Positions 34,366 to 45,910 of a DNA stretch of 64,000 bases are shown here, piece after piece (positions within the stretch are counted from its first letter, which is position 1; each line of letters opens with the position of its first letter). The DNA is taken from positions 525,083,451 to 525,147,450 of the forward strand of contig OZ010795.1 in the NCBI GenBank assembly GCA_963932465.1. Reading direction: 5' to 3'. A model generated the notes under the pieces. That model did not search any database. It was given only the letters and a program-made list of their open reading frames with translations, and was not told the DNA's origin. Position numbers and translations under genes: made by a program. Source of the stretch: Maratus speciosus (Eukaryota; Arthropoda; Arachnida; Araneae; Salticidae).

Positions 34366-35476
34366 ATTTATCACTTACGGGGGAAAGGGTCTGGCATTTG
34401 ATATCGTAACATATATCGAGGGGGAGGGGGTTGCATTTTGATATCGTTATAATTTTTTATCCAATCAAACTTTTCTTTTTTGAGTAACTTGTTCTTTTAC
34501 ATCCAAATAGTCTGTTACCTTTTATTTATTATTTTTGTATATTCTTTTGAGAATACAAAGATATTATTACAATCATTAAATGTTTATAAAACCATTTCAA
34601 AATTTGCAATACCCCAACATTTAGCATTCCTATTCTTCTATCATGTGCTCATAGTAATTCGCTATTAGAGAAACCAGGAGAATAATATGTTGGAAAATAT
34701 TCTTTCTTACATGTACCAGTAAATAAGGAGAAATAATGTTATCCACTGTTTTGTTTATAAGTTACACATCCCGCGCAGGGGGCAAGTGCGAGAAGACACT
34801 CGATATTACTGTTGAATGCATTTTATAACAATAATCTATTATTAAATATTTTAAATAGTAACTAATGCTTTTAGATGTTATTTGACATAAATTTCTTTCA
34901 TGTATCGATAATTTATTAACTTCTTGAATTAGTAAACTATGCGACTAATAAATGTATAATCATATTTGTATATCACGGCAAATGTTTAAAAAGGGAGAAA
35001 AAAGAACGTAAAACTGAAAATAGTTTTTATACTTTGATAACGATATCATCGGGGGGGGGGGGAATTGTCGTGGTGTCGAAATATGACAATGTATGATATT
35101 GTAAAGGGAGAGCGGGTGCAAAATTAGCAAATTTTCATACATTATAAATTTAAAGCCCCTTTTTCAATTTTAAATTTTCTCACATGCGCCAGTGATTGAT
35201 TTTATTCCAGCGACCCCGACGTCCTTAACTCGCAATATTTATGAAATGCTTAAGTTGAATTTATTTGTCTTAATTATTTGTTCTGTTTTCCTTAGGAATT
35301 TCTAACAAAGTATTTAATACCGAAAAATATCTGAATAACTGATTTAATCGTAAATATGTAAACACGTTTGTATTTAAAGTATTTAAAATAAGGCTTAAAA
35401 GTGTTATACATTTAATAAAATTTGATGTAAAGATCATAAAATAAATTATTTACATTTTCGAATATTTCCTGTTTTG
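34366..35476. other. AT-rich stretch, no gene seen
   Basis: Non-coding, with G-rich patches at about 34,379-34,430 and a 12-G run at 35,051-35,062. Confidence 0.5.
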
Positions 35477-35890
35477 AATTGAAGAGGTGAGTGGAAGAAC
35501 ATGTTATACTACATTATTTTTTAAATGATTTTATCTTTTGGAGGAAGGTGTTATCAGGTATTCTATCACATGATAAAGTTAAAATACCAAAGTTCTATTT
35601 AGCCTTGAAGATTTAAGACATTATTCCTTAATATTTAAGTTTTAATATTTAATAATGCAAATAATATTAATATTTTTTAATATTTCAAAATTAAATATGA
35701 ATAAGTTTTCTTGATAATTTAATAATAAATAGAATACGTTTTCTTCTTAGTACCATACCTGTTAATATTTTAAACACATGGTATCAAACAGAAAATAAAT
35801 CATTAAAATTGACAACAAAAACTTTCACATCAAATTTCTTCAAATGTAATTTTTGTTACTTAACACGTTCTTCCACTTAGCTCTTCAATT
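35477..35890. mobile_element. Possible MITE with ~35-bp inverted ends
   Basis: AATTGAAGAGGTGAGTGGAAGAACATG on the left pairs with a reverse-complemented AATTGAAGAGCTAAGTGGAAGAACGTG on the right. A related AACACGTTCTTTCATTAAG block closes each unit of the tandem array at 53.75-56.96 kb, so the ends belong to the same family. The interior is AT-rich. Confidence 0.6.
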
Positions 35891-36311
35891 TTAGAAAACA
35901 TAGTAACGAAGAAATAAAATGTGTTATATATTTAATACGCAATTTTATAATAATAAAATGCGAATTAAGATTTTTTCTCACAATTTCCAACAAAGTAACA
36001 AAGATATTTCAACTTCATCGTTATAACAGGAATATGTTTAAAGCATCAACAAGAAAAAGTACAAACTGATTTAAGTGAAGTCTTAAGTAATAAAAACTCT
36101 TTAAAAAATAAATAAATAAATAAAATGAAAAGAAGATAATGCTTTTTATAGTCACAAAAGTTTGTGTAAATGGATTTAACGTTTTGTTAAGAAGGGGGGA
36201 TAAATTTTATTGTCCTGAAAATACTTTGAAGAAACATTTATATCCTCAAAAATAGAAGCATTATAAAAGAGCATTAAACGATGAATTTTCAAATAAGAAA
36301 AGGGATCTGAT

Positions 36312-36314
<3 letters not shown>

Positions 36315-36346
<32 letters not shown>
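36315..36346. repeat. Poly(A), 32 nt
   Basis: Uninterrupted A tract, just before the repeated ACAGAAAATAG-containing units. Confidence 0.95.
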
Positions 36347-36347
<1 letters not shown>

Positions 36348-36399
36348 AATGAAAAATACAAATAAATACAAAATTTAAACATTTTAGTTACATACTATC

Positions 36400-36616
36400 T
36401 TTGTGTGTATACTATGAGAACCAACCGGGCTTCCCAAATTACAGAAAATAGGGGAAAATTAATTTTCATTAAAAATGTTTTTTCGTATTTAATAAATATA
36501 ATGTTTTCGATTGCATACTGAAAACACACACATACAAAAAAAGGCTAACTTTGTGTGTATACGATGGAAAACAACCCTGCTTCCCAAGTTACAGAAAATA
36601 GCAGGAAATTATTTTT
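36400..36616 (+). repeat. ~150-bp repeat units (CTTCCCAAGTTACAGAAAAT)
   Basis: CTTCCCAAATTACAGAAAAT at about 36,430, CTTCCCAAGTTACAGAAAAT at about 36,580 and again at about 37,693 mark related units. They also share an AATAAATATAATGTTTTCGA stretch. Confidence 0.7.
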
Positions 36617-37540
36617 ACCCGACTGAAAAGAAGGGTTATGTGTTTCACGCGTATCTGTGTATGTGGATTGCTTTATACCCTCGAAACATCCCAACGCTTG
36701 GATGGATTTTAATTAATGAGGTCTCTATCAATTTGTCTTAAAGGCCCGATGGTTATACTCTAGGTTTTGTTTTTATAAATTCAAAATGGCGGCCTTAAAA
36801 TACAAAATGGCGGTGGAGACGAAAAAAAAAAAATTACGCACACTATTGAGTAGCATATCATTGAATAGGTTTCTCAAAATGAAGACGATATTTCACTGAC
36901 TATTTTGCAGTCAGAAGCTCCGTTAAAATATTATACAACTTGGAAGTTGTGTATGTAGGATCTCTAGCTTTACTGCAACTCTAACCATCATAGACATCTA
37001 TAGACCCCATCAAAACAGTGTTTATAGATAGGAACTAACAATTAAACACAACATAAAAGTCATCAATACAAGTAAATAAAAAAAAAATAGGTAAGTAATA
37101 TAAACAAATAATAATAATAAAAAATATTTTAAGTCAATTCCTACTTACGTCAATAAGAGAATTTTTTTTTTCTTTTTTTTTACTCCCATTCTTCTTTTCT
37201 CGTGTGGCGCTTATAATGCCTTGATAAAGAAGAGGGCTCTCTCGGTCTTAAAATACCTTTGTCAAGAAGAGGGCTCTCTTGATTACTGAAAATTAAGTAA
37301 TTTAATTTAATTAATGAATTAATATTTGAAAAAAACTGGATTAACATCAAGTGTTCTCAACTGCAAGTTAAAAAAAATATTTGAGCTTGATTGGATGAAT
37401 AATAAGAATTTTATTAACGATTAAAAATTTGATCAAGATATATATAGCGAGAGTGTGAGTTAATAGTAGGAATTGAAAAAAAAAAATAGTTTCACATTGG
37501 TGAGAAATAATTAATTATTTCGCTTTTTACTCAGTCGGGT
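36617..37540. mobile_element. Possible 924-bp TIR element (ACCCGACTGA ends)
   Basis: ACCCGACTGA at 36,617-36,626 is repeated exactly in reverse complement at 37,531-37,540, with T-rich sequence on both outer sides. The element lies between related repeat units, as if inserted in that array. The AAAATGGCGG motif occurs twice inside (about 36,785 and 36,808). No transposase. Confidence 0.5.
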
Positions 37541-37739
37541 TTTTTCTATTTTTTTTAATTTAATTGCTTTTGGTTAAGAAATAAATACTTTTTTTTTACA
37601 TTTATTAAATATAATGTTTTCGATTGCACACTAAGAACACACACATACAACAAAAGGCCCAACATTGTATGTATACAATGTAAACCAACCGGGCTTCCCA
37701 AGTTACAGAAAATAGTTCAAAATTATTTTTGATTAAGAA

Positions 37740-38195
37740 ATACTTTTTACATTTAATAAATATAATGTATTCGATTGCACACAAATAACACAAAAAACGC
37801 ATATTTATATGAAATTTTTCACAAATGTGTTCAGAATAAATTTTGAAATCTAATAAAGCTTTACTTTTGTAACAGTCGCATGCCAGGTGCTAATAGACGA
37901 AGAAATCATTATTGGTTTTGCTACTCCCAGTAGCCGTTAGTTTTTGATAACTGATTAAGAAATACTTTTTTACATTTAATCAATATAATGTTTTCGGTTG
38001 CACACTAAGAAGAACACACACATAAAAAAATGCAGATTTATATGAAAATTTTTACTAATGTATTCAAGTGAAGTTTTGAAATTTAATAAAGCGTTACTTT
38101 TATAATAGTCGCATGCCATTGTTAGTAGGCGAATAAATCATTCTTGATTTCGCTACTCCAAGTAGCCATTTTGTTTCTGATAATTTGGTTGTTTT
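37740..38195 (+). repeat. ~235-bp tandem duplication
   Basis: Two units share AGTCGCATGCCA (at about 37,874 and 38,109), TTGATT-AAGAAATACTTT and a CTACTCC-AGTAGCC end. Identity is roughly 80-85% by eye. Confidence 0.8.
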
Positions 38196-38240
38196 AGTGG
38201 TTTGCTTACATGCGTTGTAAACTTGTGTTTTTATTATATT

Positions 38241-40152
38241 ACTAGGGGGCTCTGCCCCATGCAAGCTACGCTCGCCAACCCCCGTTCAGACACTGCAGAA
38301 TCTAAAAGCACGCTAATCTGATCGCTTTTAAAAAGATTAGAGGAGATTGACTTATACTAAAACAACCTGTAGCGATCTCCCTGTAAATGGTTTTCCATTC
38401 AATTCCCTTTGATTGCAAAAATTTACGTCAGAATCAGTTGCTGTTAAGACATCCAATGGTTGTTTTAAAGTTTGATTCACAATCTTTTGCCGGTTATATC
38501 TAAAATCTATCGCCAAACTATAACATTAAATACCAATAATGGTTGATCGCAAATGTCATATTCACTTCAGTTTAAGGAAGTTACACGTGTTTACGCCATC
38601 AAGTGATTTTTATTTCTACGTTTTATTTGTATTTTTATTAATGTTATGCAAATTTATTAGTACTTCTTATTTATCCCGTCGACCAATTTCGCTAAATTAT
38701 ATAAATCGCCAAATTATACACACTGACATAATTTTTATTTTAAAAAACTAAAAAACAGATAAATTAGTAAAGGCACAGAATTGCTAATATTAATGTTTTA
38801 CTAAGGCACATATGTCATATTGGCCCGATTTTTTTTCGACGCCAATTTGGCGAAAACATCAACAGCATAAATAACAGCATCCATGTTACCATATCAAGCA
38901 AAATACGACACTTTGGCGCCAGTTAATTACACATTGCGTATATTACATTGGCGTCAGAAAAAAATCGCGCCAATATGGAGCGTATATGACATCTGTGCCT
39001 TAGTAAAACATCAATAAAAATACAAATAAAACGTCGAATTAATGGTTTTATTGGCCATTATTGGCATTTAATCTTAAAATTAATTAATGGCAACCATTAT
39101 TGGCATTTAATCTTACAATTTGGCGACAGTAATTTGGTCGACGGGATAACTAAGAAGTACCAAATTTATTTGTTCTTTCGTTATTTAAAATAAAAAATTA
39201 AGTCAATTTGTATAATTTGGCCAGTGATTTGGCTATTTATATAATTCGGTGAAATTGGTCGACGGGAGAAGTTGTACCATTAAAACATTGCTTTGAAGTT
39301 GAAATTAAATGTCATGATTTGTTGTACTGTCATATACGCACCGGGTTTGGCGCGCATTTTTTTACGATAATTTGGCGAAAGCCTCGTTTTCGAATACCAG
39401 TTACATATATATTTTTAAATTATTTTCTGTTATTTTTTTAAATGGAATAACAATAAACAAATAAAAGTTTAATTAATAACCGTAGAACAAAACAATTTAC
39501 AGCATTTTTTATAAATAAAAAAGAAATAAATTCAAATGAACATTTATTAATAAATAAGCAACAAACGCCGGGTTACCATGTCAGGCAAAATAACGCCGTT
39601 TTGGCGCCAATTAGGTTCAGCGTTGCGTATGTATCATCTGTGCCTAATATTGTTCTTTTCGTTTCGTTTAAAAAAAAGAAAGAGGTGAAAGCCATTTATT
39701 TCAAATGTTTTAGTCATTTCAAAAGTTTTGTATTAAATAAAATTATAATGAAATACAAATTGAATTTATGAATAAAAGTAACATGATACATTTCTTAGCA
39801 TATATTTAAGGGATGCCAAACTGGTCACCAGATTAATTTAAAATAATACAACCTTTTCTATAATATGAAAAAAAATATATCTGTTATGATCAAAATTTGA
39901 GTTGCCATCATTAGAGAAAAGTATATAAAATTAGAAAAAAATTAATATTTCGAAAACTAATCCGAATTTAAAACTTCTAATACCAGTTTTGAGATCGGTG
40001 AATCAATACGGATTTTTGGCGTTAATTTCATTGCAAAGTATTCCGTATTTTAGGAGAAATAGCCGTGAAACATAATCAGTTGTTTAATCAGTCGTTTCAT
40101 ATATTCGTTTCATAAATTCGTTTCATTGGGATTTTATATATATAGGGTAGAT
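38241..40152 (+). mobile_element. 1.9-kb ACTAGGGGGC-headed element
   Basis: The head ACTAGGGGGCTCTGCCCC, with GGGGC/GCCCC able to pair, recurs at 56,990. The tail GGATTTTATATATATAGGG recurs at about 62,080 and 62,500. The body from about 38,505 to 40,150 is homologous to 60,960-62,085. It carries inverted CCCGTCGACCAATTTCGC blocks, a nested 215-bp MITE and no coding region. Head and tail resemble the ACTAG-headed element in Copia only in layout. Confidence 0.75.
38795..39009. mobile_element. 215-bp MITE (GTTTTACTAAGGCAC ends)
   Basis: GTTTTACTAAGGCACATATG on the left faces GTTTTACTAAGGCACAGATG (reverse complement) on the right. The inner parts pair as well (ATATTGGC, GCCAATTTGG). Related half-sites with CAGATG-TATA-ACG lie at about 39,330/39,635 and 61,270/61,570, so the family has several members within these elements. 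Confidence 0.8.
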
Positions 40153-40655
40153 TTTATTTATTCATCTAGATATAATTTCGTTATGGAATATTAGACTGAA
40201 ATAAAAACTGAACTATTTATATAGGTTTAATCGTATTCGGATTCATCCTTAATCATCAGGCTGCATGCTGCAGAAATTGATTAGAAAAATAACTTTTCAA
40301 AATTATTTAAAAGCAATAAAAACACTAAATTACGGTAAACTCTTGCAGTAATTTTCATTTGAAAGAAAAATTTTCCCGATCCGACGGAGTAAAAATGGAA
40401 ATTGAGCCATGTGTAGAAGTTAAAATAAATTGCAGTGTAATCGAAATTTATTGATCATATGATGCAACAATCAATATGACGTCATTATTATTCGCAGACA
40501 TGTTTTATAATATGCATTTACAGTACGTATGTGTACTATAATTGACAACTTCCTTAAATAGGAAACAGTAGACAGACTTTAATACAATTACTAAAAACAT
40601 ACAAAACAATTAAAATGAGATAAAATCATATAAAATTATACACTATAAAATAAAC

Positions 40656-40685
40656 GTTTCGCTATGCACCGCAGAGCCTCATCAG
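40656..40685 (-). ncRNA. Hammerhead-ribozyme-like core
   Basis: On the minus strand CTGATGAG is followed by GCTCTGC-GGT-GCATAGC, which can form a helix II of about seven pairs with one mismatch, and then GAAAC. CUGAUGA and GAAA are the invariant hammerhead strands, and hammerhead motifs are established in Penelope-like terminal repeats. I could not settle helix III, the cleavage triplet (GTA about 14 nt downstream is possible) or helix I, so activity is unproven. Confidence 0.6.
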
Positions 40686-40853
40686 TATTAGAATCAACTT
40701 ACAACAAAACAACGTGCATACACCGGACCCAGTCAAAGTTAAAGTCAATGATTTAAGAAAACAAAATATTCATTCGGAACAGGACTTGATTCATTCAGGG
40801 TTAATGGATGCAATTTAGTAAACCATCCCTCCAAGTGTTCAGGAATACTCTAG

Positions 40854-41366
40854 ATTTGTATAATTCAACTCCCCACCCCCTTTCAACAGGTTAAACCAAA
40901 TTATTTTGTGTGTTTACCATATTATACTAATGTTTCTGAAAAAATTTCTTCAGTTTTGAAATCATTTAACATAGGTGTTTCTTATAAACCATTAAATAAA
41001 TTAAGTTCCTTCCTGTATAGCCACAAGTTCAAATATGAAAAAGAAAAATTAAGCGGCGTTGTGTACAAGATTCCATGCAATGATTGTGATAATGTTTACA
41101 TAGGTGAAACCGGCAGATCCATGGAAATTCGTCTTAAAGAGCACATCGGTGCATTTAAAAAAGGTAAATTAAATTCCAAGTTAGCGCAACATGCACTTGA
41201 CAAGGATCACACCCCCTCCTTCACAGATTCTTCAATTTTGAGAAGTAATTGCATAGACTATTATTATAGAATTTTTATGGAGGGATGGTTTACTAAATTA
41301 CATCCATTAACCCTGAATGAATCAAGTCCTGTTCCGAATGAATATTTTGTTTTCTTAAATCATTGA
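40854..41366 (+). pseudogene. Penelope-like polyprotein C-terminus with GIY-YIG nuclease
   Basis: The nuclease nicks target DNA for element insertion. Counting from a GTG at 40,908 (152 residues), the GIY-YIG domain reads GVVYKIPC at 50-57, VYIGETGR at 63-70, and then EIRLKEHIGAFKKG with the usual Arg/His region. CDNVYIG is preceded by the Cys pair (CNDC) typical of Penelope nucleases. The upstream linker VSEKISSVLKSFNIGVSYKP is the normal connector from the reverse transcriptase. The frame is open only back to a stop at 40,851, because the upstream sequence is the inverted copy; no true start exists. The nuclease domain itself is intact. Confidence 0.93.
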
Positions 41367-41549
41367 CTTTAACTTTGACTGGGTCCGGTGTATGCACGTT
41401 GTTTTGTTGTAAGTTGATTCGAATACTGTGCGGTGCATAGCGAAACGTTTATTTTATAGTGTATAATTTTATATGATTTTATCTCATTTTAATTGTTTTG
41501 TATGTTTTTAGTAATTGTATTAAAGTCTGTCTACTGTTTCCTATTTAAA

Positions 41550-42162
41550 TATTTTGAATTCAGACGTTAAAATGTATATATATCTTAGAACTTCCTTAAA
41601 CTTTAAATTAGTTCAGAAACGTTTTACTACTATTTTTTGTCACTACTTGGAATTATTTAGAGGCCCTTTTATATATAATAATCATTTCATGAAAACCATG
41701 TACTAAAACTTTTACTTTCTACTTAATTTTTAAATTACATTAAAATATTTTTATCTTCGGGACGTGTGTTTGAAAATTATTCAATGACCCATTTAAAATA
41801 ATCATTATAATTCTAAATTATACAATACTTTTTATTTAACAATTAATGGGTGATACAACAATGTAATTCAGACAAATTAATTAAAATAATTAACCACATC
41901 TTGAATTCGATACATAATGAACAATTCAAAAAAATAATTTCAGAAATACTGTAGTTAAATATTCTGAAAATATTGGTAATATTTTAAAATATGTATTTTG
42001 TGTGACAAAAAAAAAAATATAAATAAATCAATGTAACGTTATCATAAATGTGTAAAACTTTTTCAATTCATTAATTTATGTTTAGATTAGCTTTTTCTTT
42101 TCAATTTTTGGCAAAGCAATTTCGCTATTCGTAGTGACTATATTTTTTAATAATACAGTTAC
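41550..42162. other. AT-rich stretch, no gene seen
   Basis: Non-coding A/T-rich sequence between the Penelope-like element and the pogo-containing element. Confidence 0.5.
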
Positions 42163-42223
42163 ACAGTAAAAAAAAAAATCTGTAATTCTAAAGATGTAAA
42201 GCTATAGAAATTCTAAATAAATA

Positions 42224-43097
42224 CAGTCGGACCTCTATTTAACGAACCTCTATTTCGCGAATTTCTCTATTTTGCGAACTTTTACTCGGAACGAAGAACA
42301 TTTTGCAAATTTCTTCGTAAAATAACCTCCAAATAGCGAAGTGCATTCTCTATTTAACGAACTTTTTCTTGGGATCTAAATTTTTTTTCTCTCTATTTCG
42401 CAAAATATTACTGGACATTTCAAACTTATTCTTTCTTTTAACACATTTTATGGTGATCAGTGACCAAGATCAGGTCTTAACAGGCACCTAACTCACCGAG
42501 AACAGTAAAATCGCTGTGATACTTTGCTTTTCATCCAAGAAGATAAAACTTCAATATCCCCTTTTAACCCTCAATGGAGCTGCCCCGTGTCCTTAGAGTC
42601 TCCCGTTTTCTAGATTGTTAATCATCATCAGTCGTGTTGGTAATCTCGGTTTTTGTAGCTCGAAAATGTCAAAGCGAAAGTACTTGAGCATCAAAGAAAA
42701 GAAAATACTCTTGATGAGATGGATAAAGACATGAAGAAAAAGAATACTGCTTTAAAATTTGGTATTCCTCCAAACAGCTTATCAACCATAATAAAAAATC
42801 GTGATTTTAATGTAAGATAATTTTTTTAAATGAAAATACAATGTATTTCCAGATAATGTTTTGTTTCATTCTTATTTCCCTTGCAGATTTATTTTTGATG
42901 GGTAAAATAAATAAAGTAAATAGATATAATTTATAAAAAAAGTGTGGTTAATTACTTTTTTAAATTATACTTTGTGTTTATGGACATGTTTTATGTAGTT
43001 TAAAGTGTTCTAAAAGGTGACTCTCTATTTAACGAATTTTCCATATAACGAACTTTTTTTCGGGATTTAGCGACTTCGTTAAATAGAGGTCCGAATG
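42224..43097 (+). mobile_element. pogo/Tigger-like element relic
   Basis: TA target duplication (42,222-42,223 and 43,098-43,099). The ends are CAGTCGGACCTCTATTTAAC and, reverse-complemented, CATTCGGACCTCTATTTAAC. CAG...CCTCTATTTAACGAA is the characteristic Tigger/pogo terminus. A CENP-B-like N-terminal fragment is encoded near 42,666. At 874 bp it is an internally deleted copy. Confidence 0.9.
42666..42817 (+). pseudogene. pogo/Tigger transposase N-terminal fragment
   Basis: ATG at 42,666 opens MSKRKYLSIKEKKILLMR. After a frameshift the reading continues MDKDMKKKNTALKFGIPPNS and LSTIIKNRD. This is the CENP-B N-terminal helix-turn-helix of Tigger-type transposases (family pattern KR..LS..EK...I...D.G.....A..FGIP.STLSTI.K). 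The catalytic domain is absent. Confidence 0.82.
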
Positions 43098-43864
43098 TAA
43101 AATTTCATATGTATACTGTAAAAGAGATGTAAGTCTACAAAACTAGTTTTTGAAAAGCTACAGAAATCTGTACCCCGTCGATAATTACATGAATTTCTTT
43201 TGTTGTAGTTACATAAATGTTCCAGACATACCAGGTTCCAAGAAAATTCTTAGTAACTTTATAGATTTTTTTTTTAACTATTTGGAAAAATGGGTATTGT
43301 CCTCTTCATGGTAGGATATCAAAAGCATATCTGAAGCTTTTTATTGGTTTAATCCGCATTTTATTCGTTTTCTGATAGGTCTATACAGTAATCTGTATTT
43401 CCCTTTACTTTCAGCAGAGGACTACTTTTGTTGCCACTATGACAAAAAAGTAATAAAAACTACAAAATAAAAATTAATAACTCAGAAACAAATTGAGATA
43501 CAGCTTTCAAACAAATTGCATTTAAAAGTAAATTTTTTTCTCCATACGACGGTGTAAAAAGTAATATTGTGGGATGTTTAGAAGTTTAAGAATGATATTT
43601 CATTTAAAATCGGTCGTCAGATTTCTTGGACGATGGAAAAACCTTTTACCGAACAGCCAATGAAATGCTTGGATAATACGTAAGTTTCAGGTGGATAACA
43701 CGTACGAGTCGCAGGCGATTTCTGTCGCTTGCAATTTTTACGTGTAATAACACTATTAATGTTTAATCCATGGTGTACGTAATGTATGATCAACTCCGTG
43801 CGATTATTTATGTATTAAATTTTAGTCTTTGAAAAAATCATTTTCCAAATGGTCGTTGTAATTT

Positions 43865-43996
43865 GTTAAATTGCTTTTAGGTAGATTTCGTAAGAAATAC
43901 TACCTACTGCAGTCGTTACCATGGTGCGACTTTGAAAAATTCCTTCATAACTTTTCATTATACGACCCCAGGAACCCAAAACCACCCCACCAAAAA

Positions 43997-43998
<2 letters not shown>
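43865..43998. repeat. Dispersed repeat (TTTTAGGTAG...CCCCAGGAACCC), copy A
   Basis: Related to 58,205-58,330 in the same orientation. Both begin TTTTAGGTAG plus an inverted partner about 20 nt on, and end with a C-rich ACCCC-ACC stretch. Both also sit beside a poly(T) run. Confidence 0.7.

Positions 43999-44037
<39 letters not shown>
43999..44037. repeat. Poly(T), 39 nt
   Basis: Directly follows the repeat ending at 43,998. Confidence 0.95.
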
Positions 44038-44041
<4 letters not shown>

Positions 44042-45500
44042 GTGTATTAGAATACTTAATATTATGGATTTTTGTATTTTAAGGTTTTTGTATTATGAAT
44101 AACTGGTACCAAATGAAATATCATTTTCGTATGTCTACAAAATTACGTAATTGTTATATGATATTCATATTTTATAGAAATAACGTAAAATTGTAAATAA
44201 GATAAATGGAACAGAGTGAAGAAACACCTAGAAAAAATAGCGTTCGTAACAATGTAGGTCAAACGCCGAATTCTTTTTATCGTTTCAATAAATTTATAGT
44301 TCATTTCTATCAAACAATAAAATACTTTGTTATTAGCCTCCGATATGCTATTTCGTTCGGCCAGCAATTAAAGAGTCGTCTCGAAAAAATAACGTTTCGT
44401 TACAGAATCCAGCCGTTAAATAAAATCTCTACCGCAATTTTTTAAACTTCTAAGCATTGAACATTGTCAATTTATATATCGTCGTCTAGGGAAATAAAGG
44501 TAATTTTAAAAGCAGATGATTTCTGAAAAAACATGCAGCTATTATAAATTATATTTAATTTTACGTATCCATATTAATGTCACAAACATATAAATCATTA
44601 GATCCCTTTTTGTTGTTGAATTTCTTTAATGACGACATTTTTTTTTTTTTTTTGGCTGGATTTGTGTATTATTCTACGATCGTGGCGTCATATGCATACA
44701 TTTTTGTACATATTGTTTAAGACTGGATCGTATATATGGAATTTTTCTGCGAATGCGAATGACGTCACTTTATATAAAATAAAAGTATGTGTTAAATGTC
44801 TTCTAACTGAATCATGGTTTGTACTATCTATCTATATATTTTCTTTTCCTTTTCATCGGGGGCGACACTAAATTATGAAAAAGCAGAATTCCCGTTATTT
44901 AATTATCGTGGTCTGCTGATATTTTTGTCACTGGCCATTTTGATCTAAGAAGTATTTCTTGATTATGTTCTTTAATTTGCTTGTTTATTTGAATTTATTT
45001 TGATATATCTCAAAACCTAAGATATTTATTGTAAGATTGCAGCTCTCTTTGTGACTAATACATATTACAAGACACTTTGGATATATTTTTCTTATTATCG
45101 TTATTATTATCTAGCCGCCCTTGGCTACCAGTTTGATCTCCATTATATGTATACTAAGCATTGCATCATATCCATGCTATCTTATCCATAATTTAATTTA
45201 CTTCTTAATCCGTCGCCAAATCGGAAGATTCTGATAGATGAACTCGATACGGCGGATAGATGTTAGTCGGGCGCAAGTGATAAATTGTCAAACATTGTTC
45301 CGTCGCATTTTTTCGCATTTCATTAATTTTATTTAAAATATAATCCTTTCCCTCATTTTATTTAAAATCCATAACTTTAATTCAAAACTAAGATATTTAA
45401 AATTCGTGATTTTCACTTCTTTCTTTTATTTTTTTTAAATAAAAAAATAAAAAAAGAATATAGAAAATAATAAATAATACCATAAACCATCACATTTAAT
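44038..45500. other. AT-rich stretch, no gene seen
   Basis: Non-coding. Open frames near 44,143-44,445 overlap on both strands and carry no recognisable domain. Confidence 0.45.
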
Positions 45501-45529
45501 TTCAGCATCGAAGTATTCTTTTAATTTAC

Positions 45530-45910
45530 CACGCGAAAAATAAAAAATGTTATCTGGCGAGTTAAAAAATACTGTTCGCGAGATTTGCGCCCGGCTAACA
45601 TAAAAGTACCAAGAATTATTTACGATCATGGGAACTTTTATGCAATTTTATTCGAAAGAAATGATTTTGAAAAAAATTGCCGCATTTCATATGAGAAGCG
45701 AAGGATAGGCCGGTAATTGTTTATGACAGTCACACGACTTCCTATATTATAATAAACATGAAATAATGGCGATGGAATAATATTTGACGATTTATGGCCT
45801 GCTTCTAGCTAACATTAAAATACCAAAATGACCGCCTTCCATATAAAGATTGAAGCGGTCAGCCCGGTATTGTTGATGACCGTCATATGGATTATGCTAT
45901 TATATAGAGA
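45530..45910 (-). repeat. Dispersed repeat, inverted relative to 57.8 kb
   Basis: Its reverse complement resembles 57,805-58,170: both hold AGAAGCGAAGGAT/ATCCCTTCGCTT and GCTAACATTAAA/TTTAATGTTAGC blocks, and a ~190-bp internal tandem duplication. No coding potential. Confidence 0.7.

Larger units (their letters stand above)
40554..41549 (+). mobile_element. Penelope-like element, 5'-truncated, with inverted 3' ends
   Basis: A GIY-YIG-type C-terminus is followed by its 3' untranslated region (41,279-41,549). A reverse-complement copy of the same ~275 bp lies upstream (40,554-40,832). Penelope-like elements are known for such direct or inverted terminal copies, often called pseudo-LTRs. The reverse transcriptase is missing, so it is dead. 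The upstream copy keeps a 9-bp segment, part of a CTGATGAG motif, that is deleted in the downstream copy. Confidence 0.9.
42163..43280. mobile_element. CACTGTAA-family MITE split by a pogo element
   Basis: The left flank starts ACACAGTAAAAAAA...TCTGTAATTCTAAAG. The right flank, reverse-complemented, reads AAAAATCTATAAAGTTACTAA, then TTTTCTTGGAACCTGG. This resembles the 195-bp MITE at 20,656 (TCTGTAAAGTTACTAA, TTTTCTAGGAAACTGG). The pogo relic at 42,224-43,097 sits in its middle at a TA. Confidence 0.6.

Noticed and set aside
38241..40152. Helitron
   Set aside because: A hairpin is present, but at the 5' end. There is no TC start, no CTRR end with a 3' hairpin, and no Rep/helicase.
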